DNA of 40,763 bases from Gnetum montanum (Eukaryota; Streptophyta; Gnetopsida; Gnetales; Gnetaceae). Location: assembly GCA_015680685.1 (NCBI GenBank), contig MNCI01013583.1:759244-800006 (forward strand), read 5' to 3'. Shown in pieces: positions 23,108 through 34,499 of this stretch (positions within the stretch are counted from its first letter, which is position 1; every line of letters starts with the position of its first letter). The position numbers and the translations under genes were made by a program. Under the pieces are notes generated by a model, which was not told the DNA's origin, did no database searches, and saw nothing but the letters and a program-made list of their open reading frames with translations.

Positions 23108-25185
23108 TGTAACAACCTAACTCAATATAATTCTTGATTTACCTAAAACCTGTCTTTACTAAGGTATTTACATAAATAAATAAGGAATATTAACTTGTAA
23201 GCATAAAATTTTAAAACTGACACTGAAGCTGAAACTAAATGCATTAATAAAATCTTTTAATATAAAAGGGAATTGTAATCATAGAAGATATAACAGAGTT
23301 GTAGCTAAGAAAAATGATAGTGAAGTATTTAAACATTCATCAATGTCCTCACACTAGTTTACTATTATTACTCTAGTTAAGATTGCTTCTTAAGAAAAAT
23401 TCAATTAACTATCTTCTAACCATAAAATCTCAAGCATAAACAACTAGGATCATATAATACTAATATTTAAGTTTTAGAAACTATATAAAAAATTATTCTA
23501 CATTTAGAAATTTGTATAAAAAATAACCTTTACATGCACACACATCTTTACATAAGTTGAACCCCCTTTTGAGGATCCTTAAGAGAATATAACAAACCTA
23601 ATATAAAACTATATACAAGACTAAACAAGAATCACCAATATGACTATTAGACAATCAAAATACAAACAAAAATTGATCTACAAACTCTACCTCAACAACC
23701 TAAAACATATATAGTCTTTATTAGCAAAATCATTATAAAGAATTTCTTTAGTAGTGGAAACCTCATACAACTTATCAACTCCATTGTTATATGCTCTATG
23801 TGCCTTGTTCAAAGCCCACGCCATTGATGCAATCATAGAGCCAAATGGGGAGCACATAACCCATTAGTCACAACACTATGTGCCATGTGGAAGCATATCC
23901 CCATTGATGTAACCATAGAGGTCAATGGTAGGTGAATCATGTAATGAGATTCCTACCACTATAATAATTACTTAACAATATAAGAATACTTATAGTTAAG
24001 CTTCAAGAAAAACCATATTTATAAAGCATGCATCAAATCAATAATTACTTATCGATACTTGGCAATCTATATATTGTTCACAAAGAAGTGATACATTAAT
24101 TAATTAATAAAAATATTTTTAAAACCCTCTTTCATAGAAGAGGAAGGGTGCCCACACCAAAGGTTATGACCCCAATTGCCTACATATCCTTGTAGAGTTT
24201 ACAAGGAATCAAGACCACGAAGTTCTTAAATTATAGCAATACATAACAAGATCAACATCATACACATACACACATTAAGAGATGATTGAGATTATTTGTG
24301 TATAATTGATCATTCCTAATAATCTTCATTAGACATGATAAAAGAACCTTAAAAGATAGTATAATGGTTTTACCACTTAAGGATTATATATTTAAAAGGT
24401 CATAATAAAGCTTCTATGCCTTTCAATTAAAGAAGTAGTATCTTCTTACAAAAAATAAGTATCTAATAATATAAGTGAAACAGTCTTATGTTACGCACAA
24501 ACATGCATACATACACATGCATGGAACACACATACATAAGAAGTTATTGACATTGGAGCAAGAGTAGGAGATAGAATTACCAAAATCTTAGGTATCCTCT
24601 TGGAGAATTTCTTCTTCACCTTTCTTACACTTATAGGCCTTATGCTCTTTTCTCCATCTTAGTGGCTCTTCATCCTCTTACTTAGTTCTCCAAGGGGTAG
24701 GGATAGGCAAGTATTTATAGGCCTAAAATGAAAGACATCTTTTGAGTTCTAGAGAGTTCTATATTTAATGTGAATAGTTAGGGGTTGGAAGATGTTATCT
24801 CCATTGGAAGATTCTAGGAGAATATCCTTTCTCTAGTATCTTTTCCATCCCACCTACCCCTTATTTTCAACTTTTACATTTACTTTACCCTAGTTAGAAC
24901 TTATGTTACAAAGGTTACTATTCATTTATCAATTTACACTTTTTTTTATCATAATATGTGTACTCCTTTCAAGTTTCATATTGTCTTAGCTCTTAGAGTC
25001 ATGTACTATCATGGAATAAGTAATTTTGTTTATGATTATAATAAAACATTTAAAATAACTTATTTATTAAGCATTGCAAGTACATCGAAGATACATTACA
25101 TATTGGCATGTTTAATCTACTAACTTGGCTAAGATACATAATATTACGTTCATAATAGAGGTTGATGTAAAAACAAGGTGTTACA
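23108..25185 (-). mobile_element. Probable large solo LTR (Ty3/gypsy chromovirus-like ends)
   Basis: The segment is bounded by TGTAACAACCT and AGGTGTTACA, ends that pair as inverted repeats with one mismatch and begin TG and end CA. TGTAACACC-type ends are common in Tekay/Del-like gypsy LTRs. On the minus strand it would start TGTAACACCTTGTTTTTAC and hold a TATAAATA box at 24719-24712 about 465 bp in. No gag-pol sequence lies inside the 2,078 bp. The five bases on each side (GCTAG, ATTGG) do not match, so the solo-LTR reading is not confirmed. Confidence 0.5.
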
Positions 25186-25465
25186 ATTGGCCTCTCATAA
25201 CCAAAATCATACAAAATAGAAAAAGATATAACAACTTCTAATAGCTAATTTTATTTATAAAGTCATGAGTTTAGATCCTAATAATATTCAACTTATTAAC
25301 TTCTAAATATTAATATTTATAAATTAGTAAATTAATAACCATTATCCCAAAGCATTAAAAAACTTTACAAATACTGCTTTATCCATCAACTATTCTTCAT
25401 TTTTTGTAATACTAATAATAACAACAAGGTTGTCAATTGTAGGTATATGTGAGGGCTTAGGTGGA
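25186..25465. other. AT-rich spacer, no gene seen
   Basis: Lies between the LTR-like block and the inverted gag copy. Nothing was recognised. Confidence 0.5.
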
Positions 25466-27010
25466 CTACAGGGTAAAAAAAAAAAGGTTTTTTCTTTGAT
25501 TGGGCATTTGACCCCTCTGATTAATGATTTGGTTGTAGATTAACAGCCCTCGTAGCATTGCGTTGTTGTGGTTGAGCTGGCAATCCATCCTACATAGGTG
25601 GACCAAGTGGTAGCTGTGCAACTGAAGGAGGAGTATGTGCAAGGATAGGATGAGGATAAGGGTAAGAGGTGGTATTCCTTCTTTCATGTGGCGAATGAGC
25701 TTGGTAATAATTTGAAGGGTGGTAGTGAGGCTAGAAATTAGAAACATAACTGGAAGAGTCACATGGAGACATGGATTGGTGAACATGATAACTATATGGA
25801 TCAAGCTGTTAGTAAGGATATTGTTGCCTTGGCAATACCAGCACCCATGATTATGGTTGTTGCCACTGTTGATACTATTCATATGGTTGTGGTGGAGCTC
25901 CACTTGGATAATATGGTTGTTGTTGGTGGAACTACCTAAGATTACCTTGAGGATAAGGTAACCTTCTGGATGTTTGCCTTTGTGTAAGCTGTGGATGTAA
26001 GGCATACACCCTAGACTCCTATAGATGTGACACAATAGGGCAACATCTCTTAGGATGTTCATACTGATAGACATCACACCTATGATCATTATCTGATTCA
26101 CTGTATGCAACTATTGCAACAATCTTGCCCTTACCTTTGTGATATGCATGTTTAGCTTCCTTGTGCCTTTTGCGCTCATGCTCACTACTTTGTTCTTTGG
26201 ACTCTTTAGCAATTTTGAGAACAACTTAAATCTGTTATCCATTGAGTTTCTTAACTAAGCAACCTTGGCTATAAGTTCAAATTGGAATTGTTGGAGTGAC
26301 AAGGTTTTCTTATGCATCCCCTTATCAAATATGGACGCATCCTCACTGTTGTAGAATTGAACCTCCCTCTTGTGAATGGAAGAATCATGATTGTACTCTT
26401 CTACACTTTCTCTTTTTCTTAGTTCACCCTTCTCTTTAGCTACCTACTCTATTAATCTTTGTATCTGTTGGGCACTTAGTTCTGATAATTATCTTTGGGC
26501 ATAGAAACCAAGGGTTTTCCTCATTTCATTACGAAGCTCGTCTACAATGTGGCAAAGTTGACCCAATTGAGAATAACCATGGTTAGGACACTTGTGAATC
26601 AAGGCATAGTATCGACCAATGGCAGCACCTAAGGGTATGTGTGTTTCTTGTTTCCACCCTTGAATTTTCTTTCTAAAGTTGGACACTTTAGAGTATGTTT
26701 GATATTTATCATTCAATCGTCTGATAGATTCCAGCTCTAAGGACTGATACTAGTTTTTTGCCTCTTTGATAAGTGTCCTGGGGAACAACTTCAGTTTCTG
26801 CCAATCGTTCTCTATGTTTTGCAAGGCACATGCATCTTGGAAAGCCTGAAGATGATTTTATGGATCAAAGTTATATCCTCCTTCAAATCAAGGAATATTA
26901 TTCATGTCTAATTGTTTGATCTAACTATCTTTCACATGCCTTGTTGGAATTCTGACTACCTCTGCAATGTTAAGCATACTTCAAGTAGCAAATAGAGACA
27001 TAAAAACTCA
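25466..27010 (-). pseudogene. gypsy gag, inverted second copy of the Athila-like family
   Basis: The minus strand carries NDKYQTYSKVSNFRKKIQGW and AIGRYYALIHKCPNHGYSQL (26716-26489), matching the capsid block of the plus-strand copy at 9192-9404. Further on, ESDNDHRCDVYQYEHPKRCC (about 26100-26041) matches the CQYEHPK block at 9845-9900, followed by a Tyr/Pro/Ser/His-rich tail. Nucleotide similarity extends upstream to about 27010 and then ends. Protease and later domains are absent, so this is a gag-only fragment. Stops and a frame change make it non-functional. Confidence 0.82.
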
Positions 27011-27147
27011 ATTTTACGATTAAAGAAATTTTTTTCATGCATTAAGTTAATGAGAGAGAATGAGAGAAGAGAGATAGATGGTGATTATCTATAGAAATTG
27101 CCTTTGTAGTCAGTGCAGGGAAATGTGTCTACCTATTTCGATACCAA

Positions 27148-27602
27148 TGTTACTAGTGATTCTAATGATTTTGGTATGGTTTATTGAATGTTTCTAGAGA
27201 GGTATTAAAGGCCCCATTTCTTGAGTTTTAGGCTATAGGGATCAACTGCTAGGGAATACAAAATGTGGCTTCACCTAAACATGAATTTACAAGGTTGTGC
27301 TTGGTGTCACTAATGTAACAATACAGTGAGATGATTATTTAATGGTTCTAGGAATAACAATTATCATAGAAACTTCTAAAAATTATGTGCACAAGAAGTG
27401 TGCATTGTTGCAATTCTTTCTTGTGTGGTACATTGAGAAACATAATTTAAGAACCAGTTCTTATCTTACACATTTAGTGATTTTATGAATATGTTTTAGA
27501 ATAATCAGATTATGCCTCATGTGACATTTTAGTACACAAAACCTTCCATGTATAAATAAATTGTTATCTTGTATATGATAAGGATTCAAATCACTGGTAA
27601 CA
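27148..27602. mobile_element. Small element with terminal inverted repeats and CCAA flanks
   Basis: The left end TGTTACTAGTGATT and the right end, read on the other strand, TGTTACCAGTGATT, agree at 13 of 14 bases. Both sides carry CCAA (27144-27147 and 27603-27606). The 455-bp body has no coding features. It could be a miniature inverted-repeat element or, since it begins TG, ends CA and has a TATAAATAA near 27550, a short solo LTR. Confidence 0.5.
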
Positions 27603-28639
27603 CCAAGTAATGTATTTGAAAGCTCTTTCTATATCCTTTCATTATTAGTATCATCCATAGATTGAGAAATTTATGATTAATCACATGAATTGCAATTAAT
27701 TACCAATCTTATTGCAGTGTTTATTATTTATATATACTATTAAAAATGGATACGTTGTCGTAACCTCCAACATAATTAGCTTCTAAGAAAACTATTGCAT
27801 ATGAGACTTGATTTTTGACCTTAAATTCATCTAACAAGAACAGTTTTAAAGTTTTAAAATTTTATTCCAAAATTTTTGATCAATACCTAGTCCCTAAACT
27901 AGACATCTATAGAGTACTGTAGGTTGCACAATTTTTTGAAATAAGTTTGTTTGAATTTCCTAGATTAAATATTGTAATTGATACATTTGTTCTTCATTGT
28001 GTATAAAGTCTTCCAGGCATTGTTGATTCTATAAGACATCCACACCATGAGTTGTTAGTATGGTGTTGTACATGTCAACATTTGTAGTGGCATTGTTGAT
28101 AGTGAGGACAATCAAAAGCAAGGCATTTGAGTCAACATACTTTGCATATGAGTAGATAACCAGCCTTGTCTTTGATACTATCCCAAGTAGATGGCCAATC
28201 ATGGCCTCGCTGCCATCCCCATGATTGCATTGTGGGTAAAGCCATGGAAGAAGGTGTTCATTGCTAATGCACCCATAGTGATGGCAGCAGTGTTGAAGCC
28301 ATGGCCACGGGTGTCACATGAAAAGTTGTTTGTTTATATGTCCCAAATGAAGACTGCTCTAGTTTCAATGTGTTTGTTAAAATGTGTGAAATATTTGCTC
28401 AAATTTGTGAAACCTGCTTGCGCTCAATGGGTTGTTGCAAAGTGGTTTCTACAAAATGGCTTTGGTAAATGGTTGTATCAACCCATTGTTCCAGTCACCG
28501 GTAAATAGGCTTGTATTTTTCAGTTGTCCTGGTCAACCTTCTTGGGATAAGATTCCTTGATGGCTAGTCATCTAGAATCTACTTCCAATTCCATGGTAAC
28601 ACACTTTGACATGGAAACCCAAAGTGATAAGTTCAATTT
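27603..28639. other. No recognised gene; a 105-codon frame of unknown nature
   Basis: An open frame at 28191-28508 (+) has no recognised domain. The opposite strand across 28060-28500 is also partly open in pieces, so the block may be a decayed coding remnant next to the gypsy reverse transcriptase. Nothing firmer can be said. Confidence 0.4.
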
Positions 28640-29420
28640 TTGTGGGAAACTCTAGATTATGGACACATTTTTAAAAAGAAATTTTCTAATTGGTGTGGTC
28701 CAACAGATCTAGCTGGTCTTAGGGGATATCCTCAAATATATTTAGATATTCCCATATGCATGACATTTCGTGATTGCTTATACTTTAACAGGTTTTTCTT
28801 TGAGATTAGATATCCAATGCATATAGCCTAGTTAATGAGGAATTTGCAGTCCATCTCAGTTAGGATTAGCTTTGATTCATTAGTTTTATAAAAATAGAAT
28901 GTAAATGCTGAACATGATCAACTTTGTTGTCTAAATACTAGGATATCATTAAAAAATACAATGTCAAATTCTCTAATAAGTTCCTCCAAAATCTCACGCA
29001 TCAATCTCATAAAGCACTGAGAGCATTGGTGACAACAAAAGGCTTGAAAAACCATTACCATTCGTAAAGGACCATATGAACTGCCATCTTCCATTCATCT
29101 TCTTCACTAACTCTGGTTTGCTGATATCCACTTTTCAAATCTGTTTTGCTAAATACCATAGTACTACTAAGATATCATCTATTCTTAGAACGGGAAATTT
29201 GTGCCTAATTGGTATTCAGTTTGCTGCTGTTAATTCTATTGGATTTTTTAAGTCATCAGTTTTCTTTTTGGGTGCACGTACAGTTCAAACAGCATAAGGA
29301 GAACTGGATCTTCTTAGACTGCTTTTGAAGTAATTTCCTAGCTTGCCTGGATCATTCATCACTTTCTCTTGGAGTTATTCTTTATGCTCTTTGGTTAAGA
29401 ATATTATGCCTGAAGTAAAA
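28640..29420 (-). pseudogene. Ty3/gypsy reverse transcriptase remnant
   Basis: On the minus strand, RRSSSPYAV (about 29320) and KFPVLRIDDI lead into VFSKTDLKSGYQQTRVSEED (about 29150-29090) and KMAVHMVLYEW, the standard gypsy fingers/palm order. The catalytic YLDD region appears as IVFFNDILVF (about 28965), with Asp loss. Later IYIGYLISKK and ISKYI*GYP mark the connection region. Frame changes and stops are present. It is a separate insertion or fragment and could come from another gypsy lineage than the element at 7-16.5 kb, which lacks this domain. Confidence 0.78.
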
Positions 29421-29826
29421 TTAATTTAATATCAAATTGGTTTGACTCGAGAAATACCTTATCACTTACTTTTGAGTACTTCAGGGTACATTTTTGACCT
29501 CTTTTTTACTTCTGAAGGTGTGTTCTTTTATTCACATCTTTCCTTATTGGTTTCTGTTAGAACAATATAACCATGACCTGCATCTTCAAATTTTTTTTAA
29601 TATAGAAAATCAGTCCTTGAATCATAGCATCTTCTTCTAGATTTGAAAATATCTTAATTTTTTTATTGTTATTGGTCTCAAAATTTAAATGTTGATGTGT
29701 TTTTTCTTGAAATTTTTAGTCTCTCCTTTTGAATGCTAGAATTTTTTTGTTCTCATGTCCTACTTACAGACCCATTTTTTGTTTGTTGAAATTTTAAAAG
29801 TGAATGAACATAAATTTTGCTTTCAG
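29421..29826 (+). other. FTSH11: End of FTSH11 intron, acceptor region
   Basis: AT-rich sequence ending in a pyrimidine-containing tract and TTTGCTTTCAG at 29816-29826, a good plant 3' splice site. No repeat was recognised. Confidence 0.75.
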
Positions 29827-29888
29827 GCAGTTGCAGGTGAAGCTGGAGTTCCATTTTTCTATCGTGCAGGTTCTGAATTTGAAGAGAT
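29827..29888 (+). CDS. FTSH11: Internal exon of FtsH-type AAA+ metalloprotease, FTSH11-like
   Basis: The exon (62 nt) begins after TTTCAG and ends before GTAAGT, both canonical. It encodes AVAGEAGVPFFYRAGSEFEE plus the first two bases of a Met codon. This is the strand after Walker A, ending just before the GVGA region, in the ATPase domain of FtsH proteins. FYRAGSEFEEM is the FTSH11 wording as I know it; other FtsH members have FSCSGSEF. FTSH11 is an organelle membrane ATP-dependent zinc protease that degrades unfolded or unneeded membrane proteins. The frame is intact with no decay, unlike everything around it. The preceding exon with Walker A (GAPGTGKT type) was not found upstream in the window. 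Confidence 0.92.
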
Positions 29889-31077
29889 GTAAGTGACTGG
29901 GCATTATCAAGTTGCTTGTATCCATTGTCATCTATTATATTGCATATTCTTCTTTCTAATGATCGGCGAGGCACTTTGATGTGTTCCTTTATTAAGCAAT
30001 TTGAAAGCTCAGGTACAACAATCTCTGGGTTGGCTATGAGGAATTTCAGAGTGGCTAGACAAAAGAAATACCACAGTTGTAATAAAATAATCTTCAAGCC
30101 TATTTAAAGAAAATACTGATTTCGCTTCCTTTATAAAAGGATGCATATAAAATATCGATTCCTCTTAATTACAATGTGTGGGCAAGCCAATATAAAGATT
30201 GTCTTTCAAATCTGTCCATTTCTTTCCTGGAAATAATCTTCTTCTAAGCCTGAATAGCATTGCAAGTGCCTTGTAATGAAGGGCCAGTTTTCTTTCTTTC
30301 TTTGTTTTTATTTTTATTTTTATTTTCAGTGAGAATATATTATGTAGTTATTCAGAGAAGTGGAGAAACTGAATTTTTATTCCCTCTTCTTCTAAGGCTG
30401 AATAGCATTGCAAGTGCCTTGTAATGAAGGGCCAGTTATCTTTTTTTCTTTGTTTTTATTTTTATTTTTATTTTGAGTGAGAATATATTAAGTAGTTATT
30501 CTGAAAAGTAGAGAAACTGAATTTTTATTCCTTGATTTTTTGAGTGTTACAATGAGCCCTTTTTATACATGAATACTGGCACTATTTTTAGAAGGAATAA
30601 TTAGAAATCCTTGATTATGGGAAAAAACAAATCACCATAAAATCAGGAACCATAAAATTAGGAAATTGGCCTAAAAACAGTTGGATTTGGGATGACAACA
30701 AATCCCATTAAATTAGGAAACTACCAATAAAAATTATAGTTGTAAACAACCCTTAAAAATTGATCCCACATATTACCACATTGATTTTCCTCCAATGATT
30801 CCACATTGTTGTTTCCTATAACACTTATCTTTAAGAGTTATTTAACATCCCTTTATGCACCCCCTCATTAATGTATGCTTTGCCTTTCTAACAATAAAAT
30901 TATTGGAGATTTGTGAAGTCAAATATGTGTGCTTCATGTTTGGATTCAATTTATAACACTAGGAATTTCATTGTTGGGTGATGCATTTGTTGCTTCTTTT
31001 CTAGTAGTTTGGGATATTGAGATCCATTTTATTGCAACTACTCAACTGAGTTTTTTCATTATTTTGTTTCATTTTAA
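29889..31077 (+). other. FTSH11: FTSH11 intron, part before the LINE insertion
   Basis: Donor GTAAGT at 29889. Contains a 148-bp tandem duplication at 30238-30533 and AT-rich sequence with no gene. Intron length between the two exons is 6,943 bp (29889-36831). Confidence 0.85.
30238..30533. repeat. 148-bp tandem duplication in the FTSH11 intron
   Basis: Two adjacent copies begin CTTCTTCTAAGCCTGAAT (30238) and CTTCTTCTAAGGCTGAAT (30386). Both hold GCATTGCAAGTGCCTTGTAA, a run of TTTTTATTTTTATTTTTATT and GAGAAACTGAATTTTTATTC. Only a handful of differences were seen, so the duplication is fairly recent. Confidence 0.92.
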
Positions 31078-31093
31078 TTTTTGGTAAGATGAG
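31078..31093. repeat. LINE target-site duplication, left (16 bp)
   Basis: TTTTTGGTAAGATGAG here is repeated exactly at 35935-35950, bracketing the LINE. Confidence 0.92.
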
Positions 31094-31133
31094 TGAGAGT
31101 GGGTGCTAAAGCGGTAGTGGTGAGGAGGACGAG

Positions 31134-32570
31134 GTGTGTAGTGCTGAAGGGCAAGAAGAGGTCGAGGATGGGGCATTGGGCAATGATGGGTTGGCAAAAG
31201 GGACTTGTGAGGAGGAGGGGTTGGGTGTGTCTGGTGGGCTTGACCGTTGGTTGAGGGGCTTGCCATCTAGGGCCTTGAGGCTAACAATATTGATGGATGT
31301 GTGCGGGAGGAGGGGTCCATGCATTTGTGGATTGTAGTAGTTCTGAATGAAGGGTTGTAGACCCTAGAACACAGCCTCATTGGGAAGTTTGTCTCTATAG
31401 TAGCAGGCCCACAGTTGGAAGCGGTACATTGGTGGGTGGCAGTGCAGTGGGGTTTCTACCAAGTTGGGGTAAAGAGCTTGCCTGGGAATCTTCTCTTGTT
31501 CATCTTCCTGACAATGTTCAACTAGGATCGGGTCTTGCTAGGGGGGCCTTGGTTCTTTGGTGCTAGAGGGCTAGCCTTGACCAAGTGGTGTGGCTAGGGG
31601 TGCAAGGGACCATGATTTATTCTCAAGGATGCTTGTGTGGATTCGTGTTTTGGGGATCCCTTGGGAACTGTGGACCTCGTGGTTTTTGAGGATGCTTGTT
31701 AGCTTGTTTGGGTAATTCATCTCATTTGATTGGCCCATGGTAGCCATGGACAGGCTGGGCTACGCTTAATTTTGTGTTTGGATGTCTCTTGCACTAAAAG
31801 ACCTTGTCACAGAGGTGATCCTAGAACTCCCCTAGGGCGAGGAGCGAGTTCAAGTGGAATATGAAAACATGGTGGATAAGGGGATTTTGGCCATGGTGTT
31901 GCAAGGGCCTTGTGGCAACTATGGAAAAAGTGGCCATGTGACTACGGATTGCCAAGTGACACCAGGCCCCAAGGGGCCAAAACAAATGAAGGATGGATGG
32001 ACTCAAGTTTCTTGAAAGGGGGGATCATCCCAAAGTTAGGGTCTTGGGGAAGTGCAAAAGTTGCCTATGGTCGATGGAGGAGATGGGAGGGTCCCAAAGA
32101 AGCCTAAGGTTGGTGGGGGACCCAAACGAAAAGAGGAAGGACCAATGGGGACACTACTCCAAGTGACAGTTCCCCATGGAATGGATAAGACTTTGGGGAC
32201 AAAAGGCCTAGGAAAAGATAGGGCCTATTGAGGAAGGGAGGACACAACTTTGCCATTTAGGTATTCAGGATGGAGGGGGGTGCTAGAAGAGGGGGGTGTG
32301 GGGGTTGATGCCCCTAGGTGTCCTGTTCCAATTTGGGCTTCTCCCACTCGAGGGTCATTGGGGAGTTTGGGTGGGGGTGGCTTACCCCCTCTAGGGAATT
32401 GGGTAAACATGCTTAGGGGCAGCCCCATCCTGCACATGTTAGAAGTTGTGGGGTAGAGTAAAATAAGAAGGGGGTTTCATTGTCTTCCCTATGCCTATCA
32501 AAGTTGGTAGACTGTTGGGCCCGGTTGCTTGAATGAAGAAGTTGTAGAAGGAGCTTGACCTAGGGGTCCA
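31134..32570 (+). pseudogene. LINE ORF1 remnant (DUF4283-like, broken zinc knuckle)
   Basis: Pieces in different frames include DRVLLGGPWFFGARGLALTKW (about 31515-31590, part quoted) and VWIRVLGIPWELW (about 31630-31670), the typical DUF4283 pair. A zinc knuckle at 31911-31952 reads CGNYGKSGHVTTDC, in which the second Cys is Tyr. The later part is Gly/Pro-rich. In plant LINEs this protein binds the element RNA. Frameshifts and stops make it non-functional. Confidence 0.75.
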
Positions 32571-32599
32571 ATGAACCATCCAGGAGGTTTACAAGAAGT

Positions 32600-34380
32600 G
32601 TAGCTTATGGAATTGTAGGGGGTTGGGTACCCCCTCTAAATGCAATACCCTCCAAGATTTGATGTGCATGGAGCATTGTGACATCATGTCCTTACAAGAG
32701 GAGACAAAGATGCTACTAAATGAGAGCCAATGGCTTAGCTAGTAGGGGTGGAGGATGTTCTTGGTGGGATGCTAAGGATGGGCAAGGGGTGTGGCAATTT
32801 TATCTCAGTGGACGTTCAACACTGTGGATGTTTCGGACTAGAGTATCTCCTTCTAACTCACAATGGATATTGTTGTCACAAACTTCTATGGGCCTTCAGG
32901 ATGTTATGCTTCGCAAAGGTTTCCATCCACACTTCATCAATCTATGCATTGACATTCAGAGGTTGGTGGCATTTTCCTTGGACTTGGAGGATAGGTTGTG
33001 GGGATTTGAGGCCACTAGGAGGGGGCTTCAATAGGGGGACCCTTTGTCTCTGTTCTTGTTCATTTTGGTGATGGATATGATGCAGACTTACTATGAGGTT
33101 GAGGGGGGTGAGGGGGTTGGACATCAATGGGGTGCAGTGTTTGGTGGAACATTATGTTGATGACACCATCTTGTTCTCATGGGCTACCTTGCCACAAGCA
33201 CAAGCAATCAATAGGGCCCTCCACTGCATGGGGGAGGAGATCAAGCTCTAAATAAATTAGGGTAAGCTAGCTATTCATTTGTTAAATATTGAAATGGGGA
33301 TCTGTGGAAGGATCATTCAAGCATTGGGGATGTTGCTCGAATCAGCAGACGACAAGTATTTGGGGCTTTCGCTATTTGATTGGCATTATTTAGAGTCTTT
33401 TGGGGAAGGGGGTTTATTGCAGCATATACAGGAAAGGATGTCCCATTGGACGACTAGATTCTTGTCTTGGGTTGGTAGGGTGCTTTGGGCTAGGGCGGTG
33501 TTGTCGGCCATCATGCACTTTGTGGCTAGTGCAACTTTTCCTTTGGCTGGGATAATCAACTAGGTGGATTGACTAATACATGATTTTACATGGTTGGGGG
33601 GTAAGGGGGGGTAACCATATGCATTTGGTGGCATGGGATAAGGTGGCAAGGCCTAAAGATGCAGGGGGTATGGGCCTTTTGAGATTCTAGGATGTTTTGG
33701 TGATGGGGCATTAGGCCCTTTTGAGCCAATTGATGTCGTAAGATTCGACTCCTACATAGTGGGTTATTCTTATGCAATGCAAGTACACACCTTGGGAAGC
33801 GAGAGGAAGTGTTTCAAAAATTTAACAGGTAATTTGTGGACATGTGCGGATGTTGATGACACAATGTCATTTAATGCCCCTCCTAAATAGCTAATTTGGG
33901 ATAGATTTCCTCCGATCGGGGGGTGGTGCCACATGTGGAAGGGGTGTTTACTTGAAAAGATTATAACATTCTCTGGTTATTCTGCTATGATGCAATTCCC
34001 ATACTATGGAAACTGCGTTGGTGTAGCATGCAAATTGAGGACATGTATCCCCTTTGCATGGTGGGGGTTGAAATGACTATGCACTTTGCTCATGAATGTA
34101 TTTTTACCCAACAAGTGTGAAAGTGGCCAATCTACCATGGGGAATGATGCTCAAAAAGGAGTCTTTAGCTACCAAAATCTTGTGGAGATTGTGGCGTGCA
34201 CGTAATTTTTGAGTGTTTCGGGGGTTGTAATTGCTGTTACCAACATAAATTGCTGCAAAAGGTGTGCGCTTGTTGAAGGAGGCTTTGACTATGATGGGGG
34301 TGACACTGATCGTCAAACCCATGTGTGAGGAATTCCAATGGAATGAGGTGTTGTGGCATCTTGTGACGTAAACAAGGTGG
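32600..34380 (+). pseudogene. LINE ORF2 remnant: endonuclease start joined to reverse transcriptase
   Basis: The endonuclease start reads LWNCRGLGTPSKCNTLQDLM, then CDIMSLQEETKM, and later VTNFYGPSG near 32875-32900. At that point the sequence jumps to a reverse transcriptase middle, KGFHPHFINLC, followed by GDPLSLFLFILVMD (about 33037) and the catalytic HYVDDTILF (33150-33176). The thumb and later region shows DDKYLGLSLF, then RMSHWTTRFLSWVGRVLWAR and a VARPKDAGGMG-like block near 33640-33680. The endonuclease C-terminus (GDFN and SDH blocks) is lost, so an internal deletion joined the two parts. Confidence 0.82.
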
Positions 34381-34499
34381 GCCAAGTTGCTTCATGGTTG
34401 CAAGGGGACCCTAAGTTGGAGGATGGACCTTTTTTCACCAATTGGGTGGGGGATTGAATGGTTTTTTGTAGTACTCAGATTGAACTCACAAAGGCTGCT

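Noticed and set aside
27130-27165. Minus-strand tRNA-iMet primer site (TTGGTATCG) next to an LTR end
   Set aside because: Only the first seven bases of the primer complement match, and the matching CCAA flanks favour a complete small element instead.
28191-28508. 105-codon plus-strand frame as a possible gene
   Set aside because: No recognisable domain, no neighbouring gene structure, and it is embedded between decayed elements.
31106-31337. Overlapping open frames on both strands as separate small genes
   Set aside because: They lie in G-rich LINE ORF1 sequence bounded by the target duplications; composition keeps several frames open.
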